Shown here piece after piece: positions 20,691 through 30,355 of a stretch of 64,000 nt of DNA; positions within the stretch are counted from its first letter, which is position 1, and each line of letters begins with the position of its first letter. The notes beneath the pieces are model-generated. The model was given only the letters and a program-made list of their open reading frames with translations, had not been told where the DNA came from and did not search any database. Location: the NCBI GenBank assembly GCA_949825065.1, contig OX463848.1:34687491-34751490 (forward strand). The letters are read 5' to 3'. The position numbers were made by a program, and so were the translations under genes. Origin of the DNA: Odontocerum albicorne. Its lineage: Eukaryota; Arthropoda; Insecta; Trichoptera; Odontoceridae.

Positions 20691-22284
20691 AAAGAGAAGA
20701 GAAATTTTTAAAATGAAGAAAAAATCAATCAACACAACACAATAAAACAAACAAATTAATTTTTGAGATTCAAAGATAGTAAAAAATTGCTTGGATATAT
20801 GATAACGTCACTTGACTACCTCTGGTTTACTCTTTCTGCCTACAGGAAATTAAAAAGAAACGATTTTATAGAGAAGAGATGGAAAATAAAGACGTTATAT
20901 CTTTATCGGGCACAGGGATGCTCATAAATTATTCAACCTTTTGGTATCGGCACAGAAAATTGATAATAACACGTGTGCTCCGTACCGTCCCGCGACCCTT
21001 ACCGCGCCCCGTCCACGTATTACAACGGCCGCAACACACATTTTGTTTTGAAAGCTTTTGCACATTATGATGTGTAATAATCGTTTCATTTAAGCTGTTA
21101 GAAATAGGATAGTCCATAGAAAAAAATACCATGAAGGTACAAAAGTTTCCAGCTTAACAAATTTGAGCGTGTATAGACAGATATTACACCAGTCACGCTC
21201 AGTGCATGGTCAGACGATATTACAGTAAAAAATTTATAACTCTTCCTTGAGTAGTATGTCAACAATAACCGATAGAAGACATGTGGTTTCGTTATATTCT
21301 GAAATATCAAAAATGTAACATCGTATGGGTATCAAGTTTCTTTCAAAATTAAATGGCATGAGTATCTATCTAAACGTCATTATATCTCTGCCGGGCTTTT
21401 CGGTAATTTTTTTGTTTAATTGATAACTGAGCCATACTCATTTTTTTTAAATATAACGAAACGACACGTCTTCTATTGACTTTAATAGGCATTCAACTGA
21501 AGACAGAGGTATCAAATTTTATTTGTAACATCGCATGTTATTACGTTGGGTATTGCACCTATGATAAGTGGTGATTTACTATCAAATAAAAGCTTTTTTG
21601 CATATGTTAACTTAAAAAACTTATTTCCAAATGATTATTTTTTCAAAAAAATTTACGTTTGAGAAGAAATATTTCATATGTAATGAAAATTGTTCAACTG
21701 ATTAACAAAAACGTTTAAGCTCATAAAATGATTGATAACATTTATAAAATTAGGAACAATAGTAGAAGGAATACCATATACTTAGTATTAAAAAGACTTG
21801 CATTTATTTTGGTCAAAGGTAAATCATATGTGTTTAACTCCTAGGGTGCAAGCAGAGTGGAAATAATTTACTATTCCAAAGCTCTAATATATACAGAAGC
21901 GATGACTCCTTTCTAAGGGTACGAGTAATGCTGAAACTGATAGTATTTTTGTGCGTTAGGAAATATTTGTGGAGATCTTACTGTGATGTTTACGTTGAAA
22001 AACAGAATTCTTTCTATATTTATGAATCATATACTTACATTGAGTGTGTTTGTTTGTTTTTCAATGTTATTTTTAGTGACTAGAGTATTTAATTAATGCA
22101 TGTAATAAGCTAGTTGAATTAAAACCATAATTCTTAATTATTCGGCCAGCAGACATACGATATCCGAGCATAAAAATGACACAAGATGGGGGAAAAAATA
22201 TGTTATATTATATGATTATTAAAGTGGATGTTGTTTTTGTAAAAAAATGATAAATACATTCATTCATTTGTATGGTGCCTCTAG
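20691..22284. other. 1.6 kb without a recognisable gene
   Basis: Mostly AT-rich. A 70-bp patch at 20975-21045 is GC-rich (CCGTCCCGCGACCCTTACCG) and lies in short ORFs on both strands that I cannot assign. Octamer TACGAGTA at 21920. Confidence 0.35.
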
Positions 22285-22412
22285 ACATATCTGAATTAGC
22301 GAAGCGGACATATTAAAAAACCTGAGGCAACATTGTTTTCGGCTCTATTAATTTAGTTTTTGGGTTTAAAACGACTGGAGTAGACCCAGAATTCACAGCT
22401 CGTCATTGCACA
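22285..22412 (+). repeat. R6 repeat, copy 1
   Basis: Aligns with 51965-52100 over about 120 bp through the blocks CAACATTGT, TTCGGCTC, AGTTTTTGGGTTTAAAACGA and GAGTAGACCCAGAATTC. No coding capacity. Confidence 0.55.
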
Positions 22413-22741
22413 TGTTAAAAATACTACTAGACGTAAATATGTAAAAACACTTGCACAAGTCTAACGCGCGCAAGACACAAGACGAACTTATTATTGTCTA
22501 AAAGTAGGACAGTGATATCGTGATTGTTTTTGTTATGACTGCCTGTTTTTGTTATGACTACCTGTTTTGAAATGTTGACTCCCATGTATTTCTCTATTTT
22601 GTTGTTCTTCAATGTAGATAAAAGTTACATGTCTAGTCAGTGGTTATACCATCTGGATATACTGGACACCATTTTCACGTGACCTCAGCAATGTTTTCTT
22701 TGATCTGTTTCACATCTAACATTATACGTATATTGTGTATC

Positions 22742-23035
22742 GTGAGCTACATGGCCGCGTGATAACGCATTGGACAGGCATTTTTTGCCCCTAGTATTTG
22801 CAGGTATAATGACACATATAGCTTCGATCGTATCTATTCTTAAAAAAAAAACACTACGGTGTGCTCCGATCCTTTCACTTCAGGTGTGCCATGGGATTCA
22901 ATGCAGCGGTGTAGTTTGATGGTGTGCAACGGCTCACTGACTTAAAAAAAGAGAAAAAAGAAGAAAAAGACGAAAGCTTTACGCCGCTGCTTCGCTTTCC
23001 AACAATGATGATGGGATCTTTGACTACGAAGCCCA
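22742..23035 (+). repeat. SINE2
   Basis: ACATGGCCGCGTGATAACGC (A box), then a diverged B-box region, TTCGATCGTATCTATTCTTA with a long A run, CACTTCAGGTGTGCC, GATGGTGTGCAACGGCTCAC and the end GACTACGAAGCCCAGCAACA. The ORF at 22924-23310 is a run through this SINE and the next LINE fragment, not a gene. Confidence 0.75.
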
Positions 23036-23088
23036 GCAACAACGATCGTGTGTCTTATATTTTTATTCTTCTTTCCCTTCTTTTAGGC

Positions 23089-23265
23089 ATGTTGGCCTGT
23101 TACGGTCCTGCATCATCGTTTCCCTCTTGTGACGTCGACTGCCAGCTGTCTTTCCATCTTTTGGGAGGTCCTAGAGGTCTGCTTGCTTGGGGGATTCTGT
23201 CCCTGGCCATTCGTACGGCTCTTGGTTCCGCCATTCTGGATACATGTTCGTTCCAGAACCTTCTT
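23089..23265 (-). pseudogene. LINE C-terminal fragment, a further family
   Basis: The minus strand reads AVRMARDRIPQASRPLGPPK, then RWKDSWQSTSQEGNDDAGP and a stop. This is the R(M).R.P..A...G.RP.GRP..RWKD signature of LINE C-termini, with no reverse transcriptase domain. GC-rich compared with its surroundings. Confidence 0.65.
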
Positions 23266-24004
23266 CTCTTATATTTTTCGATGCAGAAAATCTGCCTTAA
23301 AACTTTTTAGGGTTTTTCCTAAATAGTTGTAATCTCATATGTCACTAGCATGTTATACCTGCTCTGTGTAACTTGTATGTGCGGGGTCGGCAAAGAAGGA
23401 ACAGATCCCTGAACTTTCTATTCGAACACATAACTTATACAATACATACAGGATGTGTATGTATGTATTGTTGACAGATTCAAAATATTAAAAAAAAAAT
23501 TAAAAAAGCAAGCTGAAAGTAAGGGTAGGAACGTTGTGTAGTATTCATATAACTTCCACTCGAGCAAATCTCAAAGATAGACTCAAGGGACCAAAAATTA
23601 TTCAGAATCAAAGGTTTTGAGAAAACTATGTTTTAGCTTAATCAGTAAAGGAATAAGATTATACCGGAGATATATCCGTTTTGAACACCCTGTAGATCAC
23701 GTATATCTTGGCATCGACTGACACGTCGATTACACTGATTGGCAGGCGTGTCTACTTGTGCTTTATCGCCTCGTGCACTACACATATATACTTGCACGTG
23801 CATACACGGGTACGTATACACTTGCATACACACGCCAACGCAAACTTGAACACGCGCCAACGCCAATGTGAACATTTGAAACTACCCTGAACATCAACTA
23901 AAGATTAGTTTATATCAATTTGACACAAAAATGTGAAAGCTTTCTTTTAACAATATACAGTTCTTGAAAAGATTATTGTTACGCTGTTTTTTTCGAAAAA
24001 GTGT
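23266..24004. other. No gene; TACATACA and ACACAC-rich patches
   Basis: Contains a CA/TA-rich patch at 23780-23850 and an A-run near 23490. Confidence 0.4.
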
Positions 24005-24435
24005 GCAATAAATGGTATAGATATGTTTACATTTAGAAGAATATATGGAGTGATAATGTATAACAGGATACGGAATGAAGTTATATGAGATGAATTTGAA
24101 CTTAAGGCTGATGTGTTGAGTCAGATGAAGAAGGACACTCGGAGATGGTTTGGGCATGTGGAACTAATGAATGAAGAAAACTAATACGACTAATAGATAT
24201 ACTAAAGTGCAAATGTGAATAAAAGGCATAGTAGAGAAAGTTTAGTTATATTAAGTTGATAATACTTTGAAAGAAAGATAAGAAAAAAGTAAGAGAAATC
24301 GTGTGAGCTGTATGAGATGGTGCATGGATATGGAAGGGGCGAAATTTGTGTTGAGATAGAAAAGCCTGACGCTTTGTCCTCTTTGCCTAGCCCAGCAGGA
24401 CAACGGCGCGATAGTATGTATATTAAGTATCATTT
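24005..24435 (+). mobile_element. LINE-B 3' end
   Basis: Blocks RRIYG, YNRIRNEV, DEFELKADVLSQMKKDTRRW, FGHVELMNE, then KV-REIV, and the end TTTGCCTAGCCCAGCAGGAC followed by TATGTATATTA. Several stops. Confidence 0.7.
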
Positions 24436-24487
24436 CATATCTTTAAATATATCCTCATATACTTCATATGTTGTTCTACGTGTTCAA

Positions 24488-24716
24488 GGGTGTGGGCTGA
24501 AAAACATCTGGTGTCCCCGTGGCTGGGTTCGCCCTATATTGGTGGGGTGTATCTTGGCCGAGGGGATGCTATTAGATGAGCCCAGACCTTTTGATAGCTT
24601 CTGTATTTAATGTATTATCTGCAATTTATGTGTTTTAGAAGTGTTATTTAAATATAATCTGTACATACTATGTTGCTATCAATAAACCTATTATTTATTT
24701 ATTTATTTATTTATAT
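24488..24716 (+). repeat. R3 repeat, nearly intact
   Basis: Almost identical to 8046-8262 apart from scattered changes (for example GGCCGAGGGGATGCTATTAG), ending in ATTTATTTATTTATTT. Confidence 0.75.
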
Positions 24717-24901
24717 AGTTAGTTCTTTATTTATTAATTATTTTGTCTACAAGATTAATAATCTGGCGGGATTATTGCTATACATTAATTTTCTTTCACC
24801 AACCAGCTTATCTTGGATATGCAAAATATTTTTATGCATCTAGCAAAAAATATATAAATTTGAATTTAAATCAAAACTAACTAATATCTAAACAATAATG
24901 G

Positions 24902-25199
24902 GACTAGAGTAAAGGAAATTCGTGGAAGCCTGGGTGTTACAGACATCAACAGCAAGATGGAGGAGAGGCGATTGAGATGGTATGGGCACGTTGGACGCAG
25001 AGCACCCGATCACATTGTGAACCAGGCAATCTCCATGGATCTTCCTCGAATAACAACCAGAGGAAGACCAAAGAATTCATGGGTGGGGCTAAAAGATAAC
25101 CTGATGCAGAGGCACGGCCTGGGGGACGTAGTCTGGGACAGAAGAGCATACAACCTGAGGATGAGGAGAGCTGACCCCAACAATCTTCGCAGACAGTGA
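24902..25199 (+). pseudogene. LINE reverse transcriptase C-terminus (RLRWYGHV type), open to the stop
   Basis: Open for about 95 codons without an initiator: VKEIRGSLGVTDINSKMEER, RLRWYGHVGRRAPDHIVNQA, ISMDLP, RGRPKNSW, then DRRAYNLRMRRADPNN and a stop at 25197. The order (LG...I..KM.E.RLRWYGHV.R...D, then GRPK..W, then RRADP) is that of the tail of a widespread non-LTR element in insects. The reverse transcriptase and endonuclease are absent. Lack of stops and codon use unlike its surroundings suggest a fairly young insertion. Confidence 0.85.
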
Positions 25200-25259
25200 G
25201 TTGGGATGGAGCCAGGGAGAGAGTAAAGGAAATTGATAAAAAATAAGGAAGAAAATAGG

Positions 25260-25400
25260 ATGAAACGATATTCTGAGTAATATTACAATATATTTTTCAT
25301 ATTCTCTTTTGAACGTGGTTAAGAACGATGTACATCTGATAATTCTTGGAAGTTCGTTATGCCGCGTGGAGCGCAAATGAAGATGTGTAAATTGTGTATT
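25260..25400 (-). pseudogene. Possible LINE C-terminal fragment
   Basis: Minus-strand peptide RSTRHNELPRIIRCTSFLTT, FKREYEKYI resembles the RLWNELPxxIRxxxSLxxFKxxLKxYL ending of LINE ORF2. Short and unsupported by flanks. Confidence 0.4.
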
Positions 25401-25929
25401 AGTATACAAAGTAGTCTCTTATCGCCAGATCAAGGACAACGTCAATGAGATATGAAAGAAAATTGGGATTATTAAGCACTCAAAATAATTTCGACGAAAC
25501 TTGAAGGTTCCTTCGCTCCACATTATGTTAAGTCGTTGAAGTCTATTTTGAAACTCTGACACGTGGTTGTCTTTTTAAGGCTTATTTTGCATCGAATGCA
25601 AACATTTTGCAGTCTCTTGCTTCTACAGACTGCTCATGCACAATGGAGGATCGATTCTATACCCGTATCTCCCAAGGGGTTGATAGTTTTCATCAACTTG
25701 TAAGCCGCAATCATCCATGGAACAGGCAGTATACGTTGCTAGCATATCATAAAGGCATCAATCGGGTTCTGAGAATAAAATACCAAATTCTTTTCTTTCA
25801 TTCGTGAATTGAAACCTAAACTGGAACAAAGATCAATAACATATCTCTAATTCAACAGAAAACATACAAAACTGTTTTTATGATTTGTTCTTCGTTTTGG
25901 CTTCAATGCTGTGGAACGTCATTCACAAA
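25401..25929. other. Unassigned
   Basis: A 66-codon ORF at 25607-25807 (EDRFYTRISQGVDSFHQLVS...) is of unknown origin. The region is less AT-rich than average, as for retrotransposon remnants here. Confidence 0.3.
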
Positions 25930-26215
25930 TTATTGAGCATATATGTGTTTCATTGGGAAAAATAGTGCGGTGGTTTCTCATTGCCTTCCAATGGTTGTTA
26001 TAGGAATTGTATGCATGTTGTATATATTGTGAGCCATGCTCTCAAAACACAAATTTTGGGGTGTAGCACTAGGCGTCAGATGAAATAAGTACTTATGAAT
26101 ATTAAGCAGGAGTGTTGTAAACCGGGGGTTAAGTACTTTCTAGATGACCCTAGAATGACCAGTACTGTTCACAAGGTACTTCCACTTAATATCATGCTTC
26201 AACACATCTGAGTTG
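25930..26215 (-). repeat. R5 repeat
   Basis: The minus strand aligns with 38765-39290: AGTACCTTGTGAACAGTACT, GGTCATTCTAGGGTCATCTA, CAACACTCCTG, GTGCTACACCCCAAAAT, GCTCACAATATATAC and GGAAGGCAATGAGAAACCAC. Non-coding. Confidence 0.65.
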
Positions 26216-26264
26216 GTAAGTCTATCTTATTCAATAGAATTATTATTGATAGATTCAATAGAAT

Positions 26265-26465
26265 AACGTGCCCGGGAGATGATATTGTATTTAGCCTCAA
26301 TCACCGTGCCTTTGTGATTAAAACTACTTAAGGAAGCACGGAATCGCAGTTCGTCATATGTGAAGCGATCGAGATGGCAGCAGAACTGGGTATAAGTACA
26401 TTTTAAGCGACCCTAGACTAGTTAGTACTGTCCACTAGGTACCACCGCTTACCACTTCGCTGCAT
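26265..26465 (-). repeat. R5 repeat, second partial copy
   Basis: The minus strand repeats the 5' part of R5: GTAAGCGGTGGTACCTAGTG, GACAGTACTAACTAGTCTAG and GCCATCTCGATCGCTTCACA. Adjacent to the other copy and in the same orientation. Confidence 0.55.
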
Positions 26466-26553
26466 CCTTATATGCATATATTATAAATAAATATATTAAA
26501 AATAAATTATCAAAAAATAATCAATCATATTAAAGATCTTAGATTAACTATCT

Positions 26554-26612
26554 GCAAACACTTGTTGGAATTCAAAAACACTTGTTAGAATTCAAAAACA
26601 CTTGTTAGGAGC
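26554..26612. repeat. 20-bp short tandem repeat, about 2.5 units
   Basis: CACTTGTTGGAATTCAAAAA, then the same with TTAGAATTC, then CACTTGTTAGGA. Confidence 0.85.
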
Positions 26613-27154
26613 TTTACATCAAATTACGGCAATCTGATAAAAAGAAACTAACAAGAGACTGAGTACAGGTTTCTTCTACATTCCTGTTCAGCTGTTTCGG
26701 TGTTATCTTAATTGAAATTGATTATCGCCAATATAATACTGAATTTTATTAAATTCTAACCGTGAGTTTAATGCTTATAAAATTAAAATGAAGTGAAAGT
26801 AACGCGTGATTATTTTTCGAAAAACGCCCCAAGTTAAACAAGTTTCGGGCCATTCTGTGTGCCCTCTGCTATCTCGGATCTTGGTAACGTCGTTGAGATA
26901 CTTGCGTTAATTTTTATAAACTAATTCTGAATCCAGGACCGGGCTTAGTGAGGCTCCAGGAATCAAGGAAATCAAAACAAACTCAATGAATCATGTGAGG
27001 TTGTTAGTAACAAGTTTCACTTAATCTCTATTATGGGTTTTGTTTGAGATCTCCAATAAACTATTGTAAATATTGAGATAAACATATCTATTTAAAAAAC
27101 TGCAAGTAAGTATGATGAGGAGTTAATTGATAGACATGATTTTGACGTGGTATT
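26613..27154. other. No feature seen
   Basis: No motif or repeat match recognised. Confidence 0.4.
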
Positions 27155-27625
27155 GAAAATATGAGTATTTTAGTGCCAACTTTGATGTACGGAAATCACA
27201 CGTGAACGTGAAAAAACTGAAAAGAGCTGAATAAATGCTGTAGAAATGCATACACTGAAAATAGTGTAAGGGTTCGCTATATGTGACAGAATACGTAATG
27301 CAGTAATTAGGAATGAATTTGAACTTAAAACTGATGTGTCGATTAAGATGAAATACAGCACTGAAAGATGGTTTGAGCACATGGAACGAATGAATGTAAA
27401 AAGACTAACAAAATAAATATACGAGTATAGTGTAAATGTGAATGGAAGGCGTGGTAGAGGAAGGTATAATTGGAAGAAGTGAATGATATTTTGAAAGAAG
27501 GAATAGTAAGATGTCAGAGAAATTGTATGAACTGTGTGAAAAGATTTATGAATATAGAAGAGACGAAACATGAGTATCGAGATATAAAAATCTGGTGATC
27601 TATCCTCTCTGCCTACCCCAGTATA
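27155..27625 (+). mobile_element. LINE-B 3' end
   Basis: VLVPTLMYGNH-like start, then AVEMHTL, RNEFELKTDVSIKMK, RWFEHMERM, a GGAAGGCGTGGTAGAGGAAG block and the end CTCTCTGCCTACCCCAG. Stops occur throughout, and the long minus-strand ORFs here are its shadows. Contains the footprint at 27420. Confidence 0.75.
27420..27427. repeat. TACGAGTA footprint inside LINE-B
   Basis: Between the shared blocks ACTAACAAAA and the following (G)CAGATGT/GTAAATGT, this copy has 18 bp and the copy at 40175 has 12 bp. The difference of 6 bp coincides with the octamer. Confidence 0.7.
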
Positions 27626-27780
27626 TATTAATTACTTACATAAACGTGTTTTTCGGAAACCAAACAAGGTAATCCTTAAAACTTGTTCCGAAGTCCTAGA
27701 AGACATCAATCATGATAGAAACTCGACAAATAATCTCGTTAAAAAATCGATGGTTAAAGCTGATTTTATTTCATAAGTAA

Positions 27781-28448
27781 AGGGTCTTTCAAATTGAGCG
27801 GTTTTTTTTAATTCTTGGATAAAACACAGATGGCGTCGCGAGCTTGCCTAGGTCTTGGACATTTGAGAAGTGTAATGTATGACATTTATAAAAATGGAGT
27901 CGTATACAATACAACAACGCGTTCAAATTGTTGAATTATTTTATGTATTGTAATCTCCGGAAACGGTGATGTTAATTGGCTACCAAGATCATGTGATCTG
28001 ACACCGTTGGACTATTATCTCTGAGGTTACGTGAAAAATCAGGTCTATAAGAATGACCCCCAATCAATTCCTGAGCTGAAGAACGATATTACGAACTCTG
28101 TGGCCTGGTGGGTTCGATCCCCGCTGAAAACCAGAATTTTTAAATGGGATTCCAGTCTGGTTTTCACTTAGAGCCTATTAAAACACATTTCTGGTTGATT
28201 GGAAGATATTGTCATATGGCAATAAACTCGCCAGGTTAAAAAGAAATATTCGCGTTATTGATGAGTTAGAACCGCAATTATGTCAAAATATCATCGAAAA
28301 TTTTGACAAAAAAGTGGACATCTGTGGAGCGGCAAGAGGTGGACATTTAGCGGATATAGTTGTCATACATTGTACTTCAATGACCAATAAAAAGTTTTTT
28401 GAAATCAAAGCAAATTGTGTGTTTCAACCGCTCAATTTGAAAGACCCT
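27781..28448 (+). mobile_element. Internally deleted Tc1/mariner-superfamily transposon with a SINE1 insertion
   Basis: Terminal inverted repeats AGGGTCTTTCAAATTGAGCG at 27781 and its complement ending at 28448. Inside, from the left: MESYTIQQRVQIVELFY, the N-terminus of this transposase type; then, after a large deletion, WLPRSCDLTPLDYYL-GYVKN, including the last catalytic aspartate; then QVYKNDPQSIPELKNDI. A SINE1 follows, and then LKRNIRVIDELEPQLCQNII, ENFDKKVDICGAARGGHLAD, which is the C-terminus. A W codon in the FLW motif is a stop. Confidence 0.8.
28094..28238 (+). repeat. SINE1 inside the Tc1-like transposon
   Basis: TCTGTGGCCTGGT is followed directly by GGGTTCGATCCCCGCTG, so about 30 bp between the A and B boxes are deleted. 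The body GATTCCAGTCTGGTTTTCAC and the tail TTGGAAGATATTGTCATATG, GCAATAAACTCGCCAGG follow. The flanks CTGAAGAACGATATTACG and TTAAAAAGAAATATTCGCG look like a diverged target duplication. Confidence 0.75.
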
Positions 28449-28876
28449 TCATTTCAGAGTTTCTAAAACGCATGTTTGCATAAAGATTGATACACAATAG
28501 AGATGTGTCAAAATATTTGGTATATAATAATATTACAAATATTTCTGATAATGTTTTTACTCTTATTAAAGAAATAGCTAACAGAATCTCATAGATCTGA
28601 CCCTGTCCAGATTTTATCTCGCCATATACATCTATTGATCACGCGTGAAAATCTTGTATAACTATCATTAGACCCCATAAGGCCGCAATAATGGCTTTTA
28701 TTATAATATTTTTATTTATTTTTTACAAAACTATTATGTGTTGGTAAAACTTGTAATCGGCTTTAATGTTAAATATTACAAATTATATGTATTTAGAGAA
28801 TAAAAAATTGTTTTGCGAATGGAAGCTATTTAAAGGTTATTGATTTATTAACAACTATTTTACTTAACTTGAGACA
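28449..28876. other. No feature seen
   Basis: AT-rich sequence. Confidence 0.4.
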
Positions 28877-29000
28877 TGACGACTTCTGTGGCCTAGTTGG
28901 TAAGGTGCTAGTTTCCTCCTTGAGGGTTTTGAGTTCGATTACCGATGGTCACAAAAAAAGATCCCAGTGTAGTTTAGTTCGTCGTCAATTTTAAACTTAA
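28877..29000 (+). repeat. SINE1, 5' half
   Basis: GACGACTTCTGTGGCCTAGT, TGGTAAGGTGCTAGTTTCCT, then GAGTTCGATTACCGATGGTC and the beginning of the body. The tail is missing. Confidence 0.7.
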
Positions 29001-30017
29001 CTTCTCGTGTTCCAACACGTACGACAATCAGTTACTTGTTTACTCGATAAGCTCTGAATTCGAAGGCTCTATTATTGAAGAGTTGAACAATAAATTGATT
29101 ATTCTAAATCGAGGTTTTATGATAAACCTTTAACCATTGCTGGACTTGTGGTGGGGAATGGTATGCAAATAAATGATAGAAATATAGGTGACGTATGCAG
29201 CTTTAGGAAACACTTAAATTCAAACCTTTTCTAGGAGGTCTTATTAAAATGTATGTTTGTATATGAACATTACACTAAACCTAAAACCGAATGTGTTACT
29301 TTCACACATCGAAAGATCTACAAAGGTTTCTTAATTGTTCCTTTTCCCTTGGTAATTTGCCTGCGGTTTTCTTACAAAATACATTTTTTCTAAACATATG
29401 AAGATGCGGAAAAGTACAAAATCTAATGGCCGCAGCTACTATGATCCTATCCTTACTCTCAACTTATATGTATTTATTATGTAATATTTTTAATTTGTCA
29501 ATAATAGCAGGTTCGAATCCTGATGAGAGTCTTTTTTCTAAATGGTAATATGTCAATTGTCAATTTTTAATTATTATTAGGGTCCTCGTTAATTTTTTTC
29601 TCCCGGATAATCTCTCGAACATCATTGGTGATTCCGATATGCTGAGGAGTAACATGCATTAATGAATGGCAGACCTGAACATCTAGATATGCTGATGACG
29701 GTAAGCAAAATTACTCAATTGCAGATCCCAGAGATGAGTACCCACAACACGAAATTATCTCATAAAGGATTCTACTATCAATTCCATGCAGAACGCTTCG
29801 AGAATGTCTCAATTTGTAAAAAATCTCAGAAAGATCACCATTGTCAGACATAAGGTGTGGGCGAGAAAGAAATATTTATTTTGTATTTAATATATCGTAA
29901 CACAAATTGATGAAAATAAATAAATAAATTATAAATTCTAGGATCGTTCTCCGGAAAAGTCCAGGATCATTCTCCGCTCACAATTCTTCACCCAATGTTT
30001 CCCGTACATGATATGTA
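29001..30017. other. Mostly featureless; R7 fragment at 29185-29255
   Basis: GTATGCAGCTTTAGGAAACA, CTTAAATTCAAACC matches 51005-51065 (R7, perhaps a LINE C-terminus reading SFRKHLK). The ORF at 29662-29853 is unassigned. Confidence 0.35.
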
Positions 30018-30252
30018 CAGTACCCGGTGGTAAGTAATACACATCGGGCTTAAGAAAGAGACTGTCGGCCATAATCGGCTAACTTCGGCTTTGTAGAGCG
30101 CCGTCTCTGTCATTCATACACGTGTTCCGTCACGATTTGTCAGTCGTTGTCAAGCATTCTAGGGACAGAGGTTCTACAAAGCCGAAGTTAGCCGATTATG
30201 ATTGACAGTCTCTTTCTTAAGCCCAATGTGTATTACTTACCGCCGGGTACTG
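30018..30252. mobile_element. Complete MITE with about 90-bp inverted repeats, TA-flanked
   Basis: CAGTACCCGGTGGTAAGTAA at the left and its near-perfect complement ending GGGTACTG at 30252. TA lies at 30016-30017 and 30253-30254. The arms cover about 30018-30110 and 30164-30252 and include GAAAGAGACTGTC and GCCGAAGTTAGCCGATTAT. The element is almost a pure hairpin and non-coding. Ends CAGTA and a TA target fit the Tc1/mariner/pogo superfamily. Confidence 0.85.
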
Positions 30253-30355
30253 TACTTACGAGTAGATTTGATTTCTTAACTTGGAAAATTCTTAACCGTA
30301 CATATTCAAAAAAAATTATGATTAATGTTAGTTTTTATTTAAAATGTAATTCATG

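Noticed and set aside
22924..23310. 128-codon ORF with hydrophobic segments, apparent secreted or membrane protein
   Set aside because: It runs through the 3' part of a SINE2 and then antisense to a LINE C-terminus (23089-23265).
27170..27571. 133-codon minus-strand ORF
   Set aside because: Antisense shadow of a LINE-B copy; serine and phenylalanine rich, no motif.
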